DNA of 64,000 bases, taken from positions 55,897-119,896 of the forward strand of contig NZ_MEDS01000011.1 of assembly GCF_001724135.1 (NCBI RefSeq), in the 5' to 3' direction. Origin of the DNA: Comamonas sp. SCN 65-56. GTDB taxonomy: Bacteria; Pseudomonadota; Gammaproteobacteria; Burkholderiales; Burkholderiaceae_C. The first letter of the stretch is position 1. Each line of letters starts with the position of its first letter. The notes below the pieces were generated by a model that was not told the DNA's origin, made no database searches, and saw only the letters and a program-made list of their open reading frames with translations. This document shows positions 56,643 through 64,000 of the stretch, piece after piece. Made by a program: the position numbers and the translations under genes.

Positions 56643-58891
56643 GAGCGCCTCTTTCGCGGAGCATCCCGGCCATGCGCTTCGCGCCCGGCCTTGCCCTTGT
56701 AAGTCATTTTCTTCGCTTTGGCACCCTTGCCGCTCGCCTCCCGCTCATCCCGGTCGCGGCTCACTCTGGAAGCCTTGCGCTGCGGTGCCTTGGGAGCGGC
56801 TGCCTTCTCAAGCGCCGTTGCACCTGGTTCCTGCACCAGGCGGAAGTCGATCTTGCGACCATCCAGATCCACGCGGCTGACTTGCACGCGCAGGCGCGTG
56901 CCTATGCCATAGCGCACGCCCGTGCGCTCGCCACGCAACTCCTGACGCACCTCATCAAAGCGGAAGTACTCGCCGCCGAGTTCGGTGATGTGCACCAGCC
57001 CTTCGACATAGAGTTCATCCAGGGTCACGAAGATGCCAAAGCTCGTGGCCGCGGTGACGACGCCAGCGTACTCTTCGCCCAGGTGCTCGCGCATGTACTG
57101 GCACTTGAGCCAGGCTTGCACGTCGCGGCTGGCCTCGTCCGCACGGCGCTCGTTGGCGCTGCAATGCAGGCCGGCGGCTTCCCAGCCCTGCAAATCGCGG
57201 CGATTGACGGCACGCGCAGGGGCCGATGGGGCTGCCGGGGCCTGCCCGCGGCTGGCCCACTGGCGCGCCAGCTTGTGCTGCGCCTCTCCGGGTACCGGCA
57301 GCGGCGGCAATTGGTACTTTCGGCCCGCCAGGATGGACTTGATGACGCGATGCACCAGCAGATCAGGGTAGCGACGGATCGGACTGGTGAAGTGCGTATA
57401 GGCCTCATACGCCAGACCAAAGTGCCCGCTGTTGATCGGTGTGTAGATCGCCTGCTGCATGGAGCGCAGCAGCATGCTGTGGATCTGAGCGGCATCCGGC
57501 CTGTCCTTGGTGGCCTCGGCAATCGCCTGAAAGGCCCCGGGCGGCGGATCATCGGGCAAGGACACCTGCACCGCAAGCGCCCTCAGGTAAGCGCGCAGAA
57601 TTTCAAGTTTCTCCGGCGTAGGCCCTTCGTGCACACGGTACAGGCAGGCGCGCTGATGCTCGCCCACGAAGTCCGCCGCGCAGACGTTGGCCGCCAGCAT
57701 GGCTTCCTCGATCAACCTGTGGGCCTCGGTGCGTGTGCGCGGAACGATTTTTTCGATGCGCCCGTTGTCGTCGCAAACAATCTGCGTTTCCGTCGTCTCG
57801 AAATCCACTGCACCGCGAACCTGGCGCGCTGTCAGCAGCGCCCGGTATACCTCGTGCAGATTGAGCAAACCCTTCACTCGATCCGCAAGGCGGCCAGCCT
57901 CCGGGCCGCGGGTATTGGCGAGCACTGCCGCGACTTCGGTGTAGGTCAGGCGCGCATGGCTTTCGATGACAGCCGGGTAGAACTGGTAGGCGTGAACTTC
58001 GCCCTTGGCGGTGACGATCATGTCGCACACCATCGCCAGGCGCGCCACCAGCGGGTTCAGCGAGCACAGGCCGTTGGAGAGCTTCTCCGGCAGCATGGGC
58101 AGGACACGGCGCGGAAAGTACACGCTGGTGGCGCGGTCATAGGCATCGGTATCGATCGCACCACCCGACTCCACATAGTGGCTCACATCGGCAATGGCCA
58201 CCAGCAAGCGCCAGCCCTTGGCACGGCCGATGCGCGCGGGCTCGCAGTAAACCGCATCATCAAAATCGCGCGCATCTTCACCATCGATGGTGACAAAGGG
58301 CAGGTCAGTGAGGTCGATCCGCTGGCGCCAGTCCTGCGCGCGAACCGCATCCGGCAGTGCCTGTGCCTGAGCCAGGCAGGCATCGGAGAAGACATGCGGC
58401 ACAGCGTACTTGCGCACCGCGATCTCAACCTCCATGCCCGGGTCATCGACTTCACCCAGCACCTCCGCCACCCGCCCGACGGGCTGGCCATACAGCGCTG
58501 GCGGCTCGGTCAACTGCACCACGACGACCTGCCCCACCGCAGCAGCCCCCGTTGCCGTCTTCGGGATGAGCACATCCTGCCCATAGCGCTTGTCCTCAGG
58601 CGCAACCAACCAGATGCCCGCCTCATTCAGCAGTCGCCCGATGATGGTCTGGGCAGGCCGCTCGATGATCTCCAGCACCCGCCCCTCAGGCCGCCCACGT
58701 CTATCCTGGCGGACGATGCGCACACGCACTCGATCCTTGTGCAGCACGGCGCGCATCTCATTGGGCGGCAGATAAATGTCGCCTTCGCCATCGTCGCGGA
58801 TCACGAAGCCGTGCCCGTCGCGGTGGCCTTGCACGCTGCCTTCAATTTCGTTGTCGGCGTTTGTGCGAATTTCGTTTTTTTTGCTATACAA
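56639..58891 (-). CDS. rnr: Ribonuclease R
   Basis: A processive 3'-5' exoribonuclease for structured RNA. From TTG 58891 the protein is 750 aa: CSD1 ([17 protein letters not shown]), CSD2, the RNB domain with [18 protein letters not shown] (metal aspartates) and [14 protein letters not shown], an S1 domain ([17 protein letters not shown]) and a basic Lys/Arg-rich tail. The TTG start is supported by AGGAAAG 7 nt upstream and by the lack of ATG or GTG before CSD1. The frame runs on through the antisense of the tRNA gene, which I do not count. The N-terminal helix-turn-helix domain of gammaproteobacterial RNase R is absent. Confidence 0.93.
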   Translation of the reverse strand: MYSKKNEIRTNADNEIEGSVQGHRDGHGFVIRDDGEGDIYLPPNEMRAVLHKDRVRVRIVRQDRRGRPEGRVLEIIERPAQTIIGRLLNEAGIWLVAPEDKRYGQDVLIPKTATGAAAVGQVVVVQLTEPPALYGQPVGRVAEVLGEVDDPGMEVEIAVRKYAVPHVFSDACLAQAQALPDAVRAQDWRQRIDLTDLPFVTIDGEDARDFDDAVYCEPARIGRAKGWRLLVAIADVSHYVESGGAIDTDAYDRATSVYFPRRVLPMLPEKLSNGLCSLNPLVARLAMVCDMIVTAKGEVHAYQFYPAVIESHARLTYTEVAAVLANTRGPEAGRLADRVKGLLNLHEVYRALLTARQVRGAVDFETTETQIVCDDNGRIEKIVPRTRTEAHRLIEEAMLAANVCAADFVGEHQRACLYRVHEGPTPEKLEILRAYLRALAVQVSLPDDPPPGAFQAIAEATKDRPDAAQIHSMLLRSMQQAIYTPINSGHFGLAYEAYTHFTSPIRRYPDLLVHRVIKSILAGRKYQLPPLPVPGEAQHKLARQWASRGQAPAAPSAPARAVNRRDLQGWEAAGLHCSANERRADEASRDVQAWLKCQYMREHLGEEYAGVVTAATSFGIFVTLDELYVEGLVHITELGGEYFRFDEVRQELRGERTGVRYGIGTRLRVQVSRVDLDGRKIDFRLVQEPGATALEKAAAPKAPQRKASRVSRDRDEREASGKGAKAKKMTYKGKAGREAHGRDAPRKRRS
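58861..58890 (+). promoter_or_regulatory. Predicted promoter of tRNA-Leu
   Basis: TTGTGC (58861-58866), an 18-bp spacer and TATACA (58885-58890), about 20 bp before the mature tRNA. It overlaps the 5' end of rnr on the other strand. Confidence 0.55.
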
Positions 58892-58910
58892 TCTTGCTCT
58901 TTCCTGAAAT

Positions 58911-58995
<85 letters not shown>

Positions 58996-59010
58996 TACCT
59001 ACAAAGCTTA

Positions 59011-59046
59011 AATCCCTGCAAGTCATTGATTTGCAGGGATTTTTTA
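59011..59046 (+). terminator. Intrinsic terminator of tRNA-Leu
   Basis: A perfect 11-bp stem, AATCCCTGCAA (59011-59021) with TTGCAGGGATT (59031-59041), a 9-nt loop and a run of T. Confidence 0.9.
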
Positions 59047-59052
59047 TTTGCT

Positions 59053-59153
59053 TTGGGGACGGTATACGGGGACACAGAACCTGTAAATTGCCGGCGCTTG
59101 CCGAATGACGCCGTATCAGGATAACCTCGGGGCGTCCCCAAGACTGTCCCCAA
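59053..59153. promoter_or_regulatory. Four GGGGAC boxes upstream of the integrase
   Basis: Two boxes lie on the plus strand (TTGGGGAC at 59053-59060; CGGGGACA at 59067-59074) and two inverted copies (GTCCCCAA at 59134-59141 and 59146-59153) just before the integrase start. Spacing within each pair is 12-14 bp. They could be arm-type integrase sites or operators. Confidence 0.45.
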
Positions 59154-59163
59154 GAGTTCCCCC

Positions 59164-60255
59164 ATGGCATCCTTCGAGCATCGCGGCAGCACCGTTCGCG
59201 CTGTAGTCCGACTACCCGGTGGCGCAAAAAAAACAGCCACCTTCGACACGGAAAGCGAAGCCAAAGCGTGGGCGGCCCGCATGGAGTTCAAGAAGGACAT
59301 CGGCCAACTGCGGCCGGGCAAAGCCGGATCGGCCACAAACGGCGACCTTTTCGAGCTATACCTTGACGCTGTTGCTAGCAAGACGGATTCGGCCAAATGG
59401 AACAAGTTGCGGCTGATGAAGTGGTTGAATGATCCTCTTGCGGACAAGAAGGTCTCGGCCACCACGACGCACGATATCAATGAGTGGATCGTCCGCAGTC
59501 TATCGCAGCCGAATGAACGCACGGGCAAGCCACTCTCTCCCGCCACCGTGAACCGAGAGCTAAACCTGATGAGCGGCGCATTCACATATGCCGTCAAGAG
59601 CTTGCGCTGGATCAGTCTCAACCCCTGCCATGGTGCCAACAGGCCCGAGCGAGGGCGACCAAGAAAACGCCCATTGCTCACCGACGAAGAGATCAAGGCC
59701 ATTCGCATATCTACTGGCTACGAGGCCGATCCCGAGTTGCGTACTCTAACAGCTCGCGTCGGCGCGTGCTTTTTGCTGGCCTTGGAAACTGGCATGCGCT
59801 CGGGTGAAATCCTCCGGCTCAGGCCGCAGGATTACCGCCGCGCGGCGCGCGTGATCCACGTATCGGCCTTGGAGCCTGGTGGCCGCAAAAGCTCCCGTTC
59901 AGGCCGCGCCAGCGTTGATCCAAGCCGTGACGTGCCACTCACTGCCCAGGCCGTCAAGCTGCTGGATCAGCTTGTCGCCAGCATGCCAAAGGATCAGCCC
60001 TACATCGTTGGCGTGAGCGACAGCCAGCGCGATTCGCTATGGCGCAAGGCGCGCGGCCAAGCTGGCATCGAAGACATGCACTTTCACGACACAAAGCACG
60101 AGGCCGCGACAAGGCTGGCCAAGTACATCGACGTGCTGGCTCTGTCGCATGCCATAGGCACGAAAGACATTCGACTGTTAAGGGACACCTACTACAACGC
60201 AGACGCCCAGCGCTCGGCAGCCTTGCTTCCCCCTGCGCTCAGAAGCAGCTCTTAA
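59164..60255 (+). CDS. Phage-type tyrosine recombinase (integrase)
   Basis: A 363-aa site-specific recombinase. The N-terminal DNA-binding half contains a SAM-like core domain (~residues 60-150: LSPATVNRELNLMSGAFTYA). The catalytic domain has Arg I in LALETGMRSGEILRLRP, box II as HFHDTKHEAATRLAK (HxxK instead of the usual HxxR), SHAIGTKD and the nucleophile in DTYYN. It follows tRNA-Leu, its probable target. It starts at ATG 59164; its stop overlaps the stop of the convergent Rz gene (TTAA). Whether HxxK is fully active is unknown. Confidence 0.9.
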   Translation: MASFEHRGSTVRAVVRLPGGAKKTATFDTESEAKAWAARMEFKKDIGQLRPGKAGSATNGDLFELYLDAVASKTDSAKWNKLRLMKWLNDPLADKKVSATTTHDINEWIVRSLSQPNERTGKPLSPATVNRELNLMSGAFTYAVKSLRWISLNPCHGANRPERGRPRKRPLLTDEEIKAIRISTGYEADPELRTLTARVGACFLLALETGMRSGEILRLRPQDYRRAARVIHVSALEPGGRKSSRSGRASVDPSRDVPLTAQAVKLLDQLVASMPKDQPYIVGVSDSQRDSLWRKARGQAGIEDMHFHDTKHEAATRLAKYIDVLALSHAIGTKDIRLLRDTYYNADAQRSAALLPPALRSSS

Positions 60256-60770
60256 CGCTGCTCGGAAAGCGCCCTGTCTGCATCGATCTGCCCCATCAGG
60301 GCTTTGACTTCGGCATCTCTTCGCTCAACAACGCCTCGGAGCTCAGCGACCACGCCGACGCCCTCTGCAAGCTGGCGGTCGAGGGCTGTAGTCCGATCCG
60401 CGAGAGCGCTGCAGGCAGCGGCCCCGGCTTCGGACATGGCACGGTAAGTGGCGGCTCGGCGGGACTCATCGAGGCGCAGCCGCTCAGCGCGAGCAGCGCC
60501 AGCGACAGCAGCGTCGCGCTGGCGGGAAAGTTCTTCCAGCAGTTCATTGGCGTTCTCCTGTGACGCGGTGGCGTGAGTCTCTTGCTTGGCGGTGTTGTCG
60601 TTGACGGCCTTGAGCGCTGCGGCGGTGCGCGCTTGCCGGTCGCGCTCAACGGACACTTGCAGGTCTCGGTGCGCAAGCTGCTCGGTGTGCAAGCGCCAAG
60701 TCTGCAGGGCCAGCAGCACGGCCAGCACCAGGGCGGCAGCGGTCATGAGGTTCGCGCGCAGCCAGGTCAT
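60252..60770 (-). CDS. Rz-like inner-membrane spanin
   Basis: A 172-aa protein from ATG 60770. An N-terminal helix (residues ~7-24: NLMTAAALVLAVLLAL) is followed by a long Ala/Glu/Arg-rich coiled coil to the end, the standard layout of i-spanins. Its gene contains a second reading frame for an Rz1-type lipoprotein. Its start overlaps the stop of a 21-codon frame (ATGA). In active phages it fuses inner and outer membrane after lysozyme has cut the wall. Confidence 0.82.
   Translation of the reverse strand: MTWLRANLMTAAALVLAVLLALQTWRLHTEQLAHRDLQVSVERDRQARTAAALKAVNDNTAKQETHATASQENANELLEELSRQRDAAVAGAARAERLRLDESRRAATYRAMSEAGAAACSALADRTTALDRQLAEGVGVVAELRGVVERRDAEVKALMGQIDADRALSEQR
60296..60547 (-). 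CDS. Rz1-like outer-membrane spanin lipoprotein embedded in Rz
   Basis: An 83-aa protein in another frame wholly within the Rz gene. The start ATG 60547 follows AGGAG by 8 nt. A lipoprotein signal with lipobox ALSGC (Cys ~residue 24) is followed by a Pro-rich mature part (SPAEPPLTVPCPKPGPLP), both hallmarks of Rz1. The C-terminal ~40 residues are Ser/Ala-rich. The nested arrangement is classic for phage spanins. Confidence 0.8.
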   Translation of the reverse strand: MNCWKNFPASATLLSLALLALSGCASMSPAEPPLTVPCPKPGPLPAALSRIGLQPSTASLQRASAWSLSSEALLSEEMPKSKP

Positions 60771-60832
60771 CGCGGCCACCACAGATCAATCCACATCGCG
60801 GCGACGATGTAGGGAAGAAGGATCAAGCTCAC
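60767..60832 (-). CDS. Tiny 21-aa hydrophobic peptide in the lysis cassette
   Basis: The frame runs from GTG 60832 to TGA 60767 and would encode a 21-residue peptide with one short membrane-like segment (ILLPYIVAAMWIDLWW). Its start overlaps the stop of the holin-like gene (GTGA) and its stop overlaps the Rz start (ATGA), so translation coupling on both sides supports it as a real gene. The function is unknown; holin, antiholin or a coupling leader are possible. Confidence 0.5.
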   Translation of the reverse strand: MSLILLPYIVAAMWIDLWWPR

Positions 60833-60996
60833 TTCGCGGCCTCCGTTTTGTTGGTCCACCACATCGCCGCACCCACGGCCATCACCCACTCGCTGCCGGA
60901 CAGGCGTCCTTCGGTAAGTGCCCATGTGGCGCACCCCGTGACGACGATGGCCAGAATCGGTTTGGGCCGCAGAAACTGTTTTAGAACTTCGATCAC
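60829..60996 (-). CDS. Small holin-like phage membrane protein
   Basis: A 55-aa protein from GTG 60996 (GGAGG five nt upstream; the start overlaps the lysozyme stop as GTGA). One or two hydrophobic segments are present, PILAIVVTGCATWALTEG and EWVMAVGAAMWW, with a charged C-terminus TNKTEAAK. Its position between lysozyme and spanin genes and its membrane character suggest a holin or related lysis protein. It has no family-specific motif I recognise. Confidence 0.62.
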   Translation of the reverse strand: MIEVLKQFLRPKPILAIVVTGCATWALTEGRLSGSEWVMAVGAAMWWTNKTEAAK

Positions 60997-61547
60997 AGTC
61001 CCTCCGCGCAAAGATCAGAATTGGCATTCGCCCGCGTCACCAGGCCGGGCAAGGCGGTGCTCACACCGTTCACCGTGCCGCGCGTCCAGCGCTCGTTCTG
61101 GCGGCACGCCGCCTCCACGTCGCCCGCCAGGAGCAGCTTGCGCATCGTGCTTGTGCGCCAGGCGCTGGCACCCTTGTTCCACAGGAAATCGACCATCGTC
61201 GCCTGCTGAAACACGGTGGCGCTCGTGTAGGCCGGGCCGATGTCGGCGATCAGCGCCTGCTCGGCCTGCACGTAGCGGCGCTTCTCAAGCCGGTAGCAGT
61301 CGGCACCGGCGCCAACAGCGCGACGTGCGCCAGCCGCTCGGCCAGCAGGCGACGCGGGTGTTCCATCTGCCGCGCCGCCCGCGAGCACGGCCACGCACTG
61401 GGCGCTCAGCCGCAGGTGAGCGCATGCTATTAACCCAATAGCTGCTTGTGCTCGTCCATCAAGCGTCAAGTCCTGATTTTCTTCAAATATCTGCTGCTCC
61501 AATCCAGCCAGACTGCCCCACAACCGCAGGCTGCTGAAGATTCCCAT
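60993..61547 (-). CDS. Defective phage lysozyme (GH24-like C-terminus)
   Basis: A 184-aa frame from ATG 61547. The C-terminal part (MVDFLWNKGASAW, STMRKLLLAGDVEAACRQN, RWTRG, LPGLVTRANANSDLC) matches the end of GH24 endolysins. A signal-anchor-like segment LRLSAQCVAVLAGGAADG is followed by only ~20 Ala/Gly/Arg-rich residues where the Glu-Asp/Cys-Thr catalytic segment should be, so activity is probably lost. The region before the anchor (FEENQDLTLDGRAQAAIG) is encoded by a family-1 repeat, and the first 20 residues may not belong to the original gene. Confidence 0.6.
   Translation of the reverse strand: MGIFSSLRLWGSLAGLEQQIFEENQDLTLDGRAQAAIGLIACAHLRLSAQCVAVLAGGAADGTPASPAGRAAGARRAVGAGADCYRLEKRRYVQAEQALIADIGPAYTSATVFQQATMVDFLWNKGASAWRTSTMRKLLLAGDVEAACRQNERWTRGTVNGVSTALPGLVTRANANSDLCAEGL
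61424..61490 (-). repeat. AT-rich palindromic repeat, family 1, copy G (inside the phage lysozyme frame)
   Basis: On the minus strand: TGAAGAAAATCAGGACTTGA, CGCTTGATGGACGAGCAC, AAGCAGCTATTGGGTTAATAGC. It is a close match to the family pattern and lies in the 5' part of the lysozyme frame. Confidence 0.8.
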
Positions 61548-61748
61548 TGGCAACACCTCATTCCCCACGCAACGCGCGGCGTGTAGCGCAGCTCCCATCT
61601 CTTGAACGGGGAACCGGTTGTGATACAAGACGAAGCGTTGCTCTCAGTTCAGAAGCTTTGCTTCGTTGCAAGTGCCCATTGATTCTCAAGCAGCGGTGTT
61701 GCACTTCAGAGTTGAGACCAGCGTTCCATTCATCACAAAGAAATCACC

Positions 61749-63050
61749 ATGGCTGGCTATTCCGACCCTGGCTTTGACACGCTCGCGGTGCACGCGGGCG
61801 CACGGCCCGATCCAACGACCGGCGCGCGCGCGACGCCGATTTACCTCACCACCTCGTTCACCTTCGAATCGAGCGACCACGCGGCGGCGTTGTTCAACAT
61901 GGAGCGCCCGGGACATGTGTACTCGCGTCTCTCCAACCCGACCACCGACGTGCTGGAGCAGCGCATCGCGGCGCTCGAAGGCGGCGTGGGCGCGATTGCC
62001 GCCGCCAGCGGCATGGCCACGCTGCACCTGGCGATTGCCACGCTGATGGGCGCGGGCAGCCACATCGTCGCCAGCACCGCGCTCTACGGCGGCTCGCAGA
62101 ATCTGCTGAACTACACGCTCAAGCGCTTTGGCATAGCGACCACCTTCGTCAAACCCACTGACGTGGACGCCTGGCGCGCGGCGATACGGCCCAATACCAA
62201 GCTCTTTTTGGGCGAAACCGTGGGCAACCCCGGCCTTGAGGTGCTCGATATCCCGACCGTCTCGCAGATCGCGCACGAGGCGGGCATTCCGCTGCTGGTC
62301 GATTCCACCTTCACCACGCCCTACCTGATGCGGCCGCTGTCGCACGGCGCCGATCTGGTTTATCACGCGGCGACCAAGTTCCTCTCGGGCCACGGCACGG
62401 TGATGGGGGGTGTGCTGGTCGATGGCGGCGGCTTCGACTGGGATGCCTCAGGGCGCTTTCCGGAGCTGGCCGCGCCCTACGACGGTTTTCACGACATGGT
62501 GTTCGCTCAGGAAGCCAGCGTGGGCGGTTTTCTGCTGCGCGCGCGCCGCGAGGGCCTGCGCGACTTTGGCGCGTGCCTGAGCCCGCACAGCGCCTGGCTG
62601 ATTCTGCAAGGCGTGGAGACGCTGGGCGCGCGCATGGAGCGACACGTGCGCAACACCGAACGCGTGGTGCAGTTCCTCGCCGGCCACCCGTTCGTGGCAC
62701 GCGTGGGCCATCCGCTGCTGCCTAGCCACCCCAGCCACCAACTGGCGCAAAAGCTGCTGCCGCGCGGCGCGGGCGCGGTGTTCAGCTTTGACCTCAAGGG
62801 CAGCCGCGCGCAGGGCAAGGCCTTCATCGAGGCGCTCAAGATTTTCAGCCACCTGGCCAACGTCGGCGATTGCCGCTCGCTCGTCATCCACCCGGCCAGC
62901 ACGACGCACTTTCGCATGAGCGACGAGGCGCTGCTGGCGGGCGGCATCACGCAGGGCACGATCAGGCTGTCGATCGGGCTGGAAGACCCTGATGATCTGA
63001 TCGACGACCTCAAGCGCGCGCTCAAGGCTGCAGAAAAGGCAGGTGCATGA
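61749..63050 (+). CDS. O-acetylhomoserine aminocarboxypropyltransferase-like PLP enzyme, copy 2
   Basis: A 433-aa Cys/Met-metabolism PLP enzyme similar to the MetY at 29686: PGFDTLAVHAGARPDPTTGA, PIYLTTSFTFES, YSRLSNPTTDVLEQRIAALE, YHAATKFLSGHGTVMGG with the PLP lysine, and HPASTTHFRM. Differences at equivalent positions (for example YHAATKF for VHALTKY) suggest a different substrate preference or redundancy. Its stop overlaps the start of an alpha/beta hydrolase gene, so they are co-translated. It lies just beyond the prophage remnant. Confidence 0.88.
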   Translation: MAGYSDPGFDTLAVHAGARPDPTTGARATPIYLTTSFTFESSDHAAALFNMERPGHVYSRLSNPTTDVLEQRIAALEGGVGAIAAASGMATLHLAIATLMGAGSHIVASTALYGGSQNLLNYTLKRFGIATTFVKPTDVDAWRAAIRPNTKLFLGETVGNPGLEVLDIPTVSQIAHEAGIPLLVDSTFTTPYLMRPLSHGADLVYHAATKFLSGHGTVMGGVLVDGGGFDWDASGRFPELAAPYDGFHDMVFAQEASVGGFLLRARREGLRDFGACLSPHSAWLILQGVETLGARMERHVRNTERVVQFLAGHPFVARVGHPLLPSHPSHQLAQKLLPRGAGAVFSFDLKGSRAQGKAFIEALKIFSHLANVGDCRSLVIHPASTTHFRMSDEALLAGGITQGTIRLSIGLEDPDDLIDDLKRALKAAEKAGA

Positions 63051-63862
63051 TGTTCCATACCGTGCAAGGCGCGCCGCTGTACTGCTACACCGGCGACAAG
63101 GCGTTTGACGCAGCCAAGCCCACCGTGGTGATGATCCACGGCGTGCTCGGCGACCACAGCGTCTGGGCCTGGCAAAGCCGCAACCTGGCCAACCACGGCT
63201 TCAACGTGCTCGCCATCGACCTGCCCGGCCACGGGCGCAGCGGTGGCGAGGCACCGGCCAGCGTCGAGCAGGCGGCAGGCACCATCGCCGCGCTGCTCGA
63301 TGCGGCGGACGCGCCGAAAGCGGCGCTGGTCGGCCACAGCTGGGGCTCGCTCATCGCGCTGGAGGCCGCTGCTCGCCTGAAGGAGCGCGTGAGCCATTTG
63401 GCGCTGATCGGCACCGCCGCGCCCATGCGCGTCTCACCCGCGCTGATCGAGGCCTCGCAAGCCGATCCCGAGGCGGCGCTCAAGATGATCAACGTCTACT
63501 CGCGCAGCACCCTCGCCTCGCCCAGCGGCGCGGGCTTCTGGGTCTATGGTGCGGGCATGGCGCTGGGGCGCAAGGTGCTGCGCGGCAACCGGCAAGTCAA
63601 CGTGTTCCATCGCGGCTTTGTCGCCTGCGACAGCTATGCGGGCGGCGTGGCGGCAATCGCAGCGGTGCAATGCCCTGTGCTGTTCATCCTCGGCAAGCTT
63701 GACCAGATGACTCCACCCAAGGCGGCGCAAAGCCTGATCGACGCAGCGCGCGACGCGGGCAAGGCGGTAGCGGTTCACACGCTGGAAGTCGGGCACCACC
63801 AGATGCAGGAAGCACCGGATGCGACGCTGATGGCGCTGCGCGGGTTTTTGCGGCAAGCTTGA
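63047..63862 (+). CDS. Alpha/beta-fold hydrolase
   Basis: A 271-aa hydrolase without a signal peptide. The oxyanion HG motif MIHGVLGDHSVW is followed by LAIDLPGHGRSGG, the nucleophile elbow LVGHSWGSLIALE (Ser ~residue 102), LGKLDQMTPP (Asp) and EVGHHQMQEAP (His). It overlaps the metY-like gene by 4 bp (an ATGATG start at 63047 or 63050). The substrate is unknown; the pairing hints at processing of a sulfur-containing or homoserine-derived ester, but this is a guess. Confidence 0.88.
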   Translation: MMFHTVQGAPLYCYTGDKAFDAAKPTVVMIHGVLGDHSVWAWQSRNLANHGFNVLAIDLPGHGRSGGEAPASVEQAAGTIAALLDAADAPKAALVGHSWGSLIALEAAARLKERVSHLALIGTAAPMRVSPALIEASQADPEAALKMINVYSRSTLASPSGAGFWVYGAGMALGRKVLRGNRQVNVFHRGFVACDSYAGGVAAIAAVQCPVLFILGKLDQMTPPKAAQSLIDAARDAGKAVAVHTLEVGHHQMQEAPDATLMALRGFLRQA

Positions 63863-63901
63863 AAAGCGGCTGAACACTCACACGTCCCGGCAAAACACGA
63901 A

Positions 63902-64000
63902 TGAACCGCCCCGGTTTCCGAGGAGGCTCAAATCTTTGAGAGGATTGAGCCATGAACAATGCAACGAAGTTTTCCGCAGAGGTGCGCGAACGCGCAGTGC
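63902..64000 (+). mobile_element. Left end of an IS3-family insertion sequence (cut by window end)
   Basis: TGAACCGCCCCGGTTTCCGA at 63902-63921 resembles the terminal inverted repeat of IS3-family elements, and a transposase OrfA start follows 50 bp inside. The element continues beyond the window. Confidence 0.82.
63952..64000 (+). CDS. IS3-family transposase OrfA, N-terminal fragment
   Basis: Only 16 codons are visible: MNNATKFSAEVRERAV, the typical start of the OrfA helix-turn-helix protein (KFSxEVRERAV). A purine-rich GAGAGGATTGA lies just upstream as a possible ribosome-binding site. The rest, including the usual OrfB frameshift, is outside the window. Confidence 0.85.
   Translation, partial: MNNATKFSAEVRERAV

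Larger units (their letters stand above)
59164..61547. mobile_element. Cryptic prophage remnant (integrase plus lysis cassette)
   Basis: The segment lies directly after tRNA-Leu and contains an integrase on the plus strand and a convergent lysis cassette on the minus strand. No capsid, tail, replication or repressor genes remain. No second copy of the tRNA 3' end was found near 61550-61750, so the right attachment site is lost or unrecognised. Confidence 0.75.

Noticed and set aside
59053..59153. CRISPR-like array from the repeated GGGGAC boxes
   Set aside because: Only four short boxes in two orientations, spacers too short and no cas genes.
61548..61748. Right attachment site of the prophage
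   Set aside because: I looked for a copy of the tRNA-Leu 3' end (GTTCGAGTCC, CCTGGGCACCA) and found none here.

Overview
The window is high-GC proteobacterial chromosome, most likely from a betaproteobacterium of the order Burkholderiales in or near the family Comamonadaceae. This is inferred from three things: the order of the rimP-nusA-infB-rbfA-truB-typA cluster, the ratA-rnfH/smpB locus, and many copies of an AT-rich ~65 bp palindromic repeat that I recall as typical of that family. There is no rRNA gene and no CRISPR array. The only tRNA found is a tRNA-Leu(CAG).

Layout. 1-901 is the C-terminal two thirds of homogentisate dioxygenase. 942-3038 (minus) is a selD-senB pair resembling two thirds of a selenoneine pathway. 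3075-4954 holds gloA and the two N-end-rule transferases aat and bpt. 5037-10624 holds an LpxO-like hydroxylase, a pirin with a divergent LysR regulator, an FAD oxidoreductase, gluQ and trmB. 10766-17485 is rich in signalling genes: a broken GGDEF/EAL gene, an ArsR regulator, and a CHASE2-adenylate cyclase/SH3/M48 lipoprotein operon. 17564-24386 holds rlmB, a cardiolipin synthase, ybbA and a TesA-like esterase with overlapping start codons, a metC-like lyase and a SulP transporter. 24480-29545 holds a GGDEF/FlhG-like pair, an FHA adenylate cyclase, an LD-carboxypeptidase, a TadA fusion and a small pilin-like membrane protein. 29686-37543 holds metY, a complete TRAP dicarboxylate transporter, guaA and guaB. 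37696-41313 pairs a periplasmic binding protein with a PAS-GGDEF receptor. 41531-45082 is a mixed set including ratA, rnfH and smpB.

45115-53334 (minus) is the translation and transcription operon rimP-nusA-infB-rbfA-truB-typA. Its promoter is followed at once by a strong intrinsic-terminator hairpin, which suggests leader attenuation. 53501-58891 (minus) is rnr-SDR-cytochrome c-cytochrome c-thioredoxin, mostly with overlapping or closely spaced genes. A tRNA-Leu gene at 58911-58995 starts an accessory segment: integrase, then a convergent, tightly overlapped phage lysis cassette (defective lysozyme, 55-aa holin-like protein, 21-aa peptide, Rz with embedded Rz1). No structural phage genes remain. 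A second metY paralogue and an alpha/beta hydrolase follow. The window ends inside the left end of an IS3-family element.

The most notable feature is the repeat content. Seven copies of the AT-rich palindromic repeat are recognisable, four of them inside reading frames (gluQ, a 3-hydroxyisobutyryl-CoA hydrolase, truB and the phage lysozyme) without breaking the frame. One intergenic copy forms the metY terminator. A second family includes a ~160 bp near-perfect palindrome.
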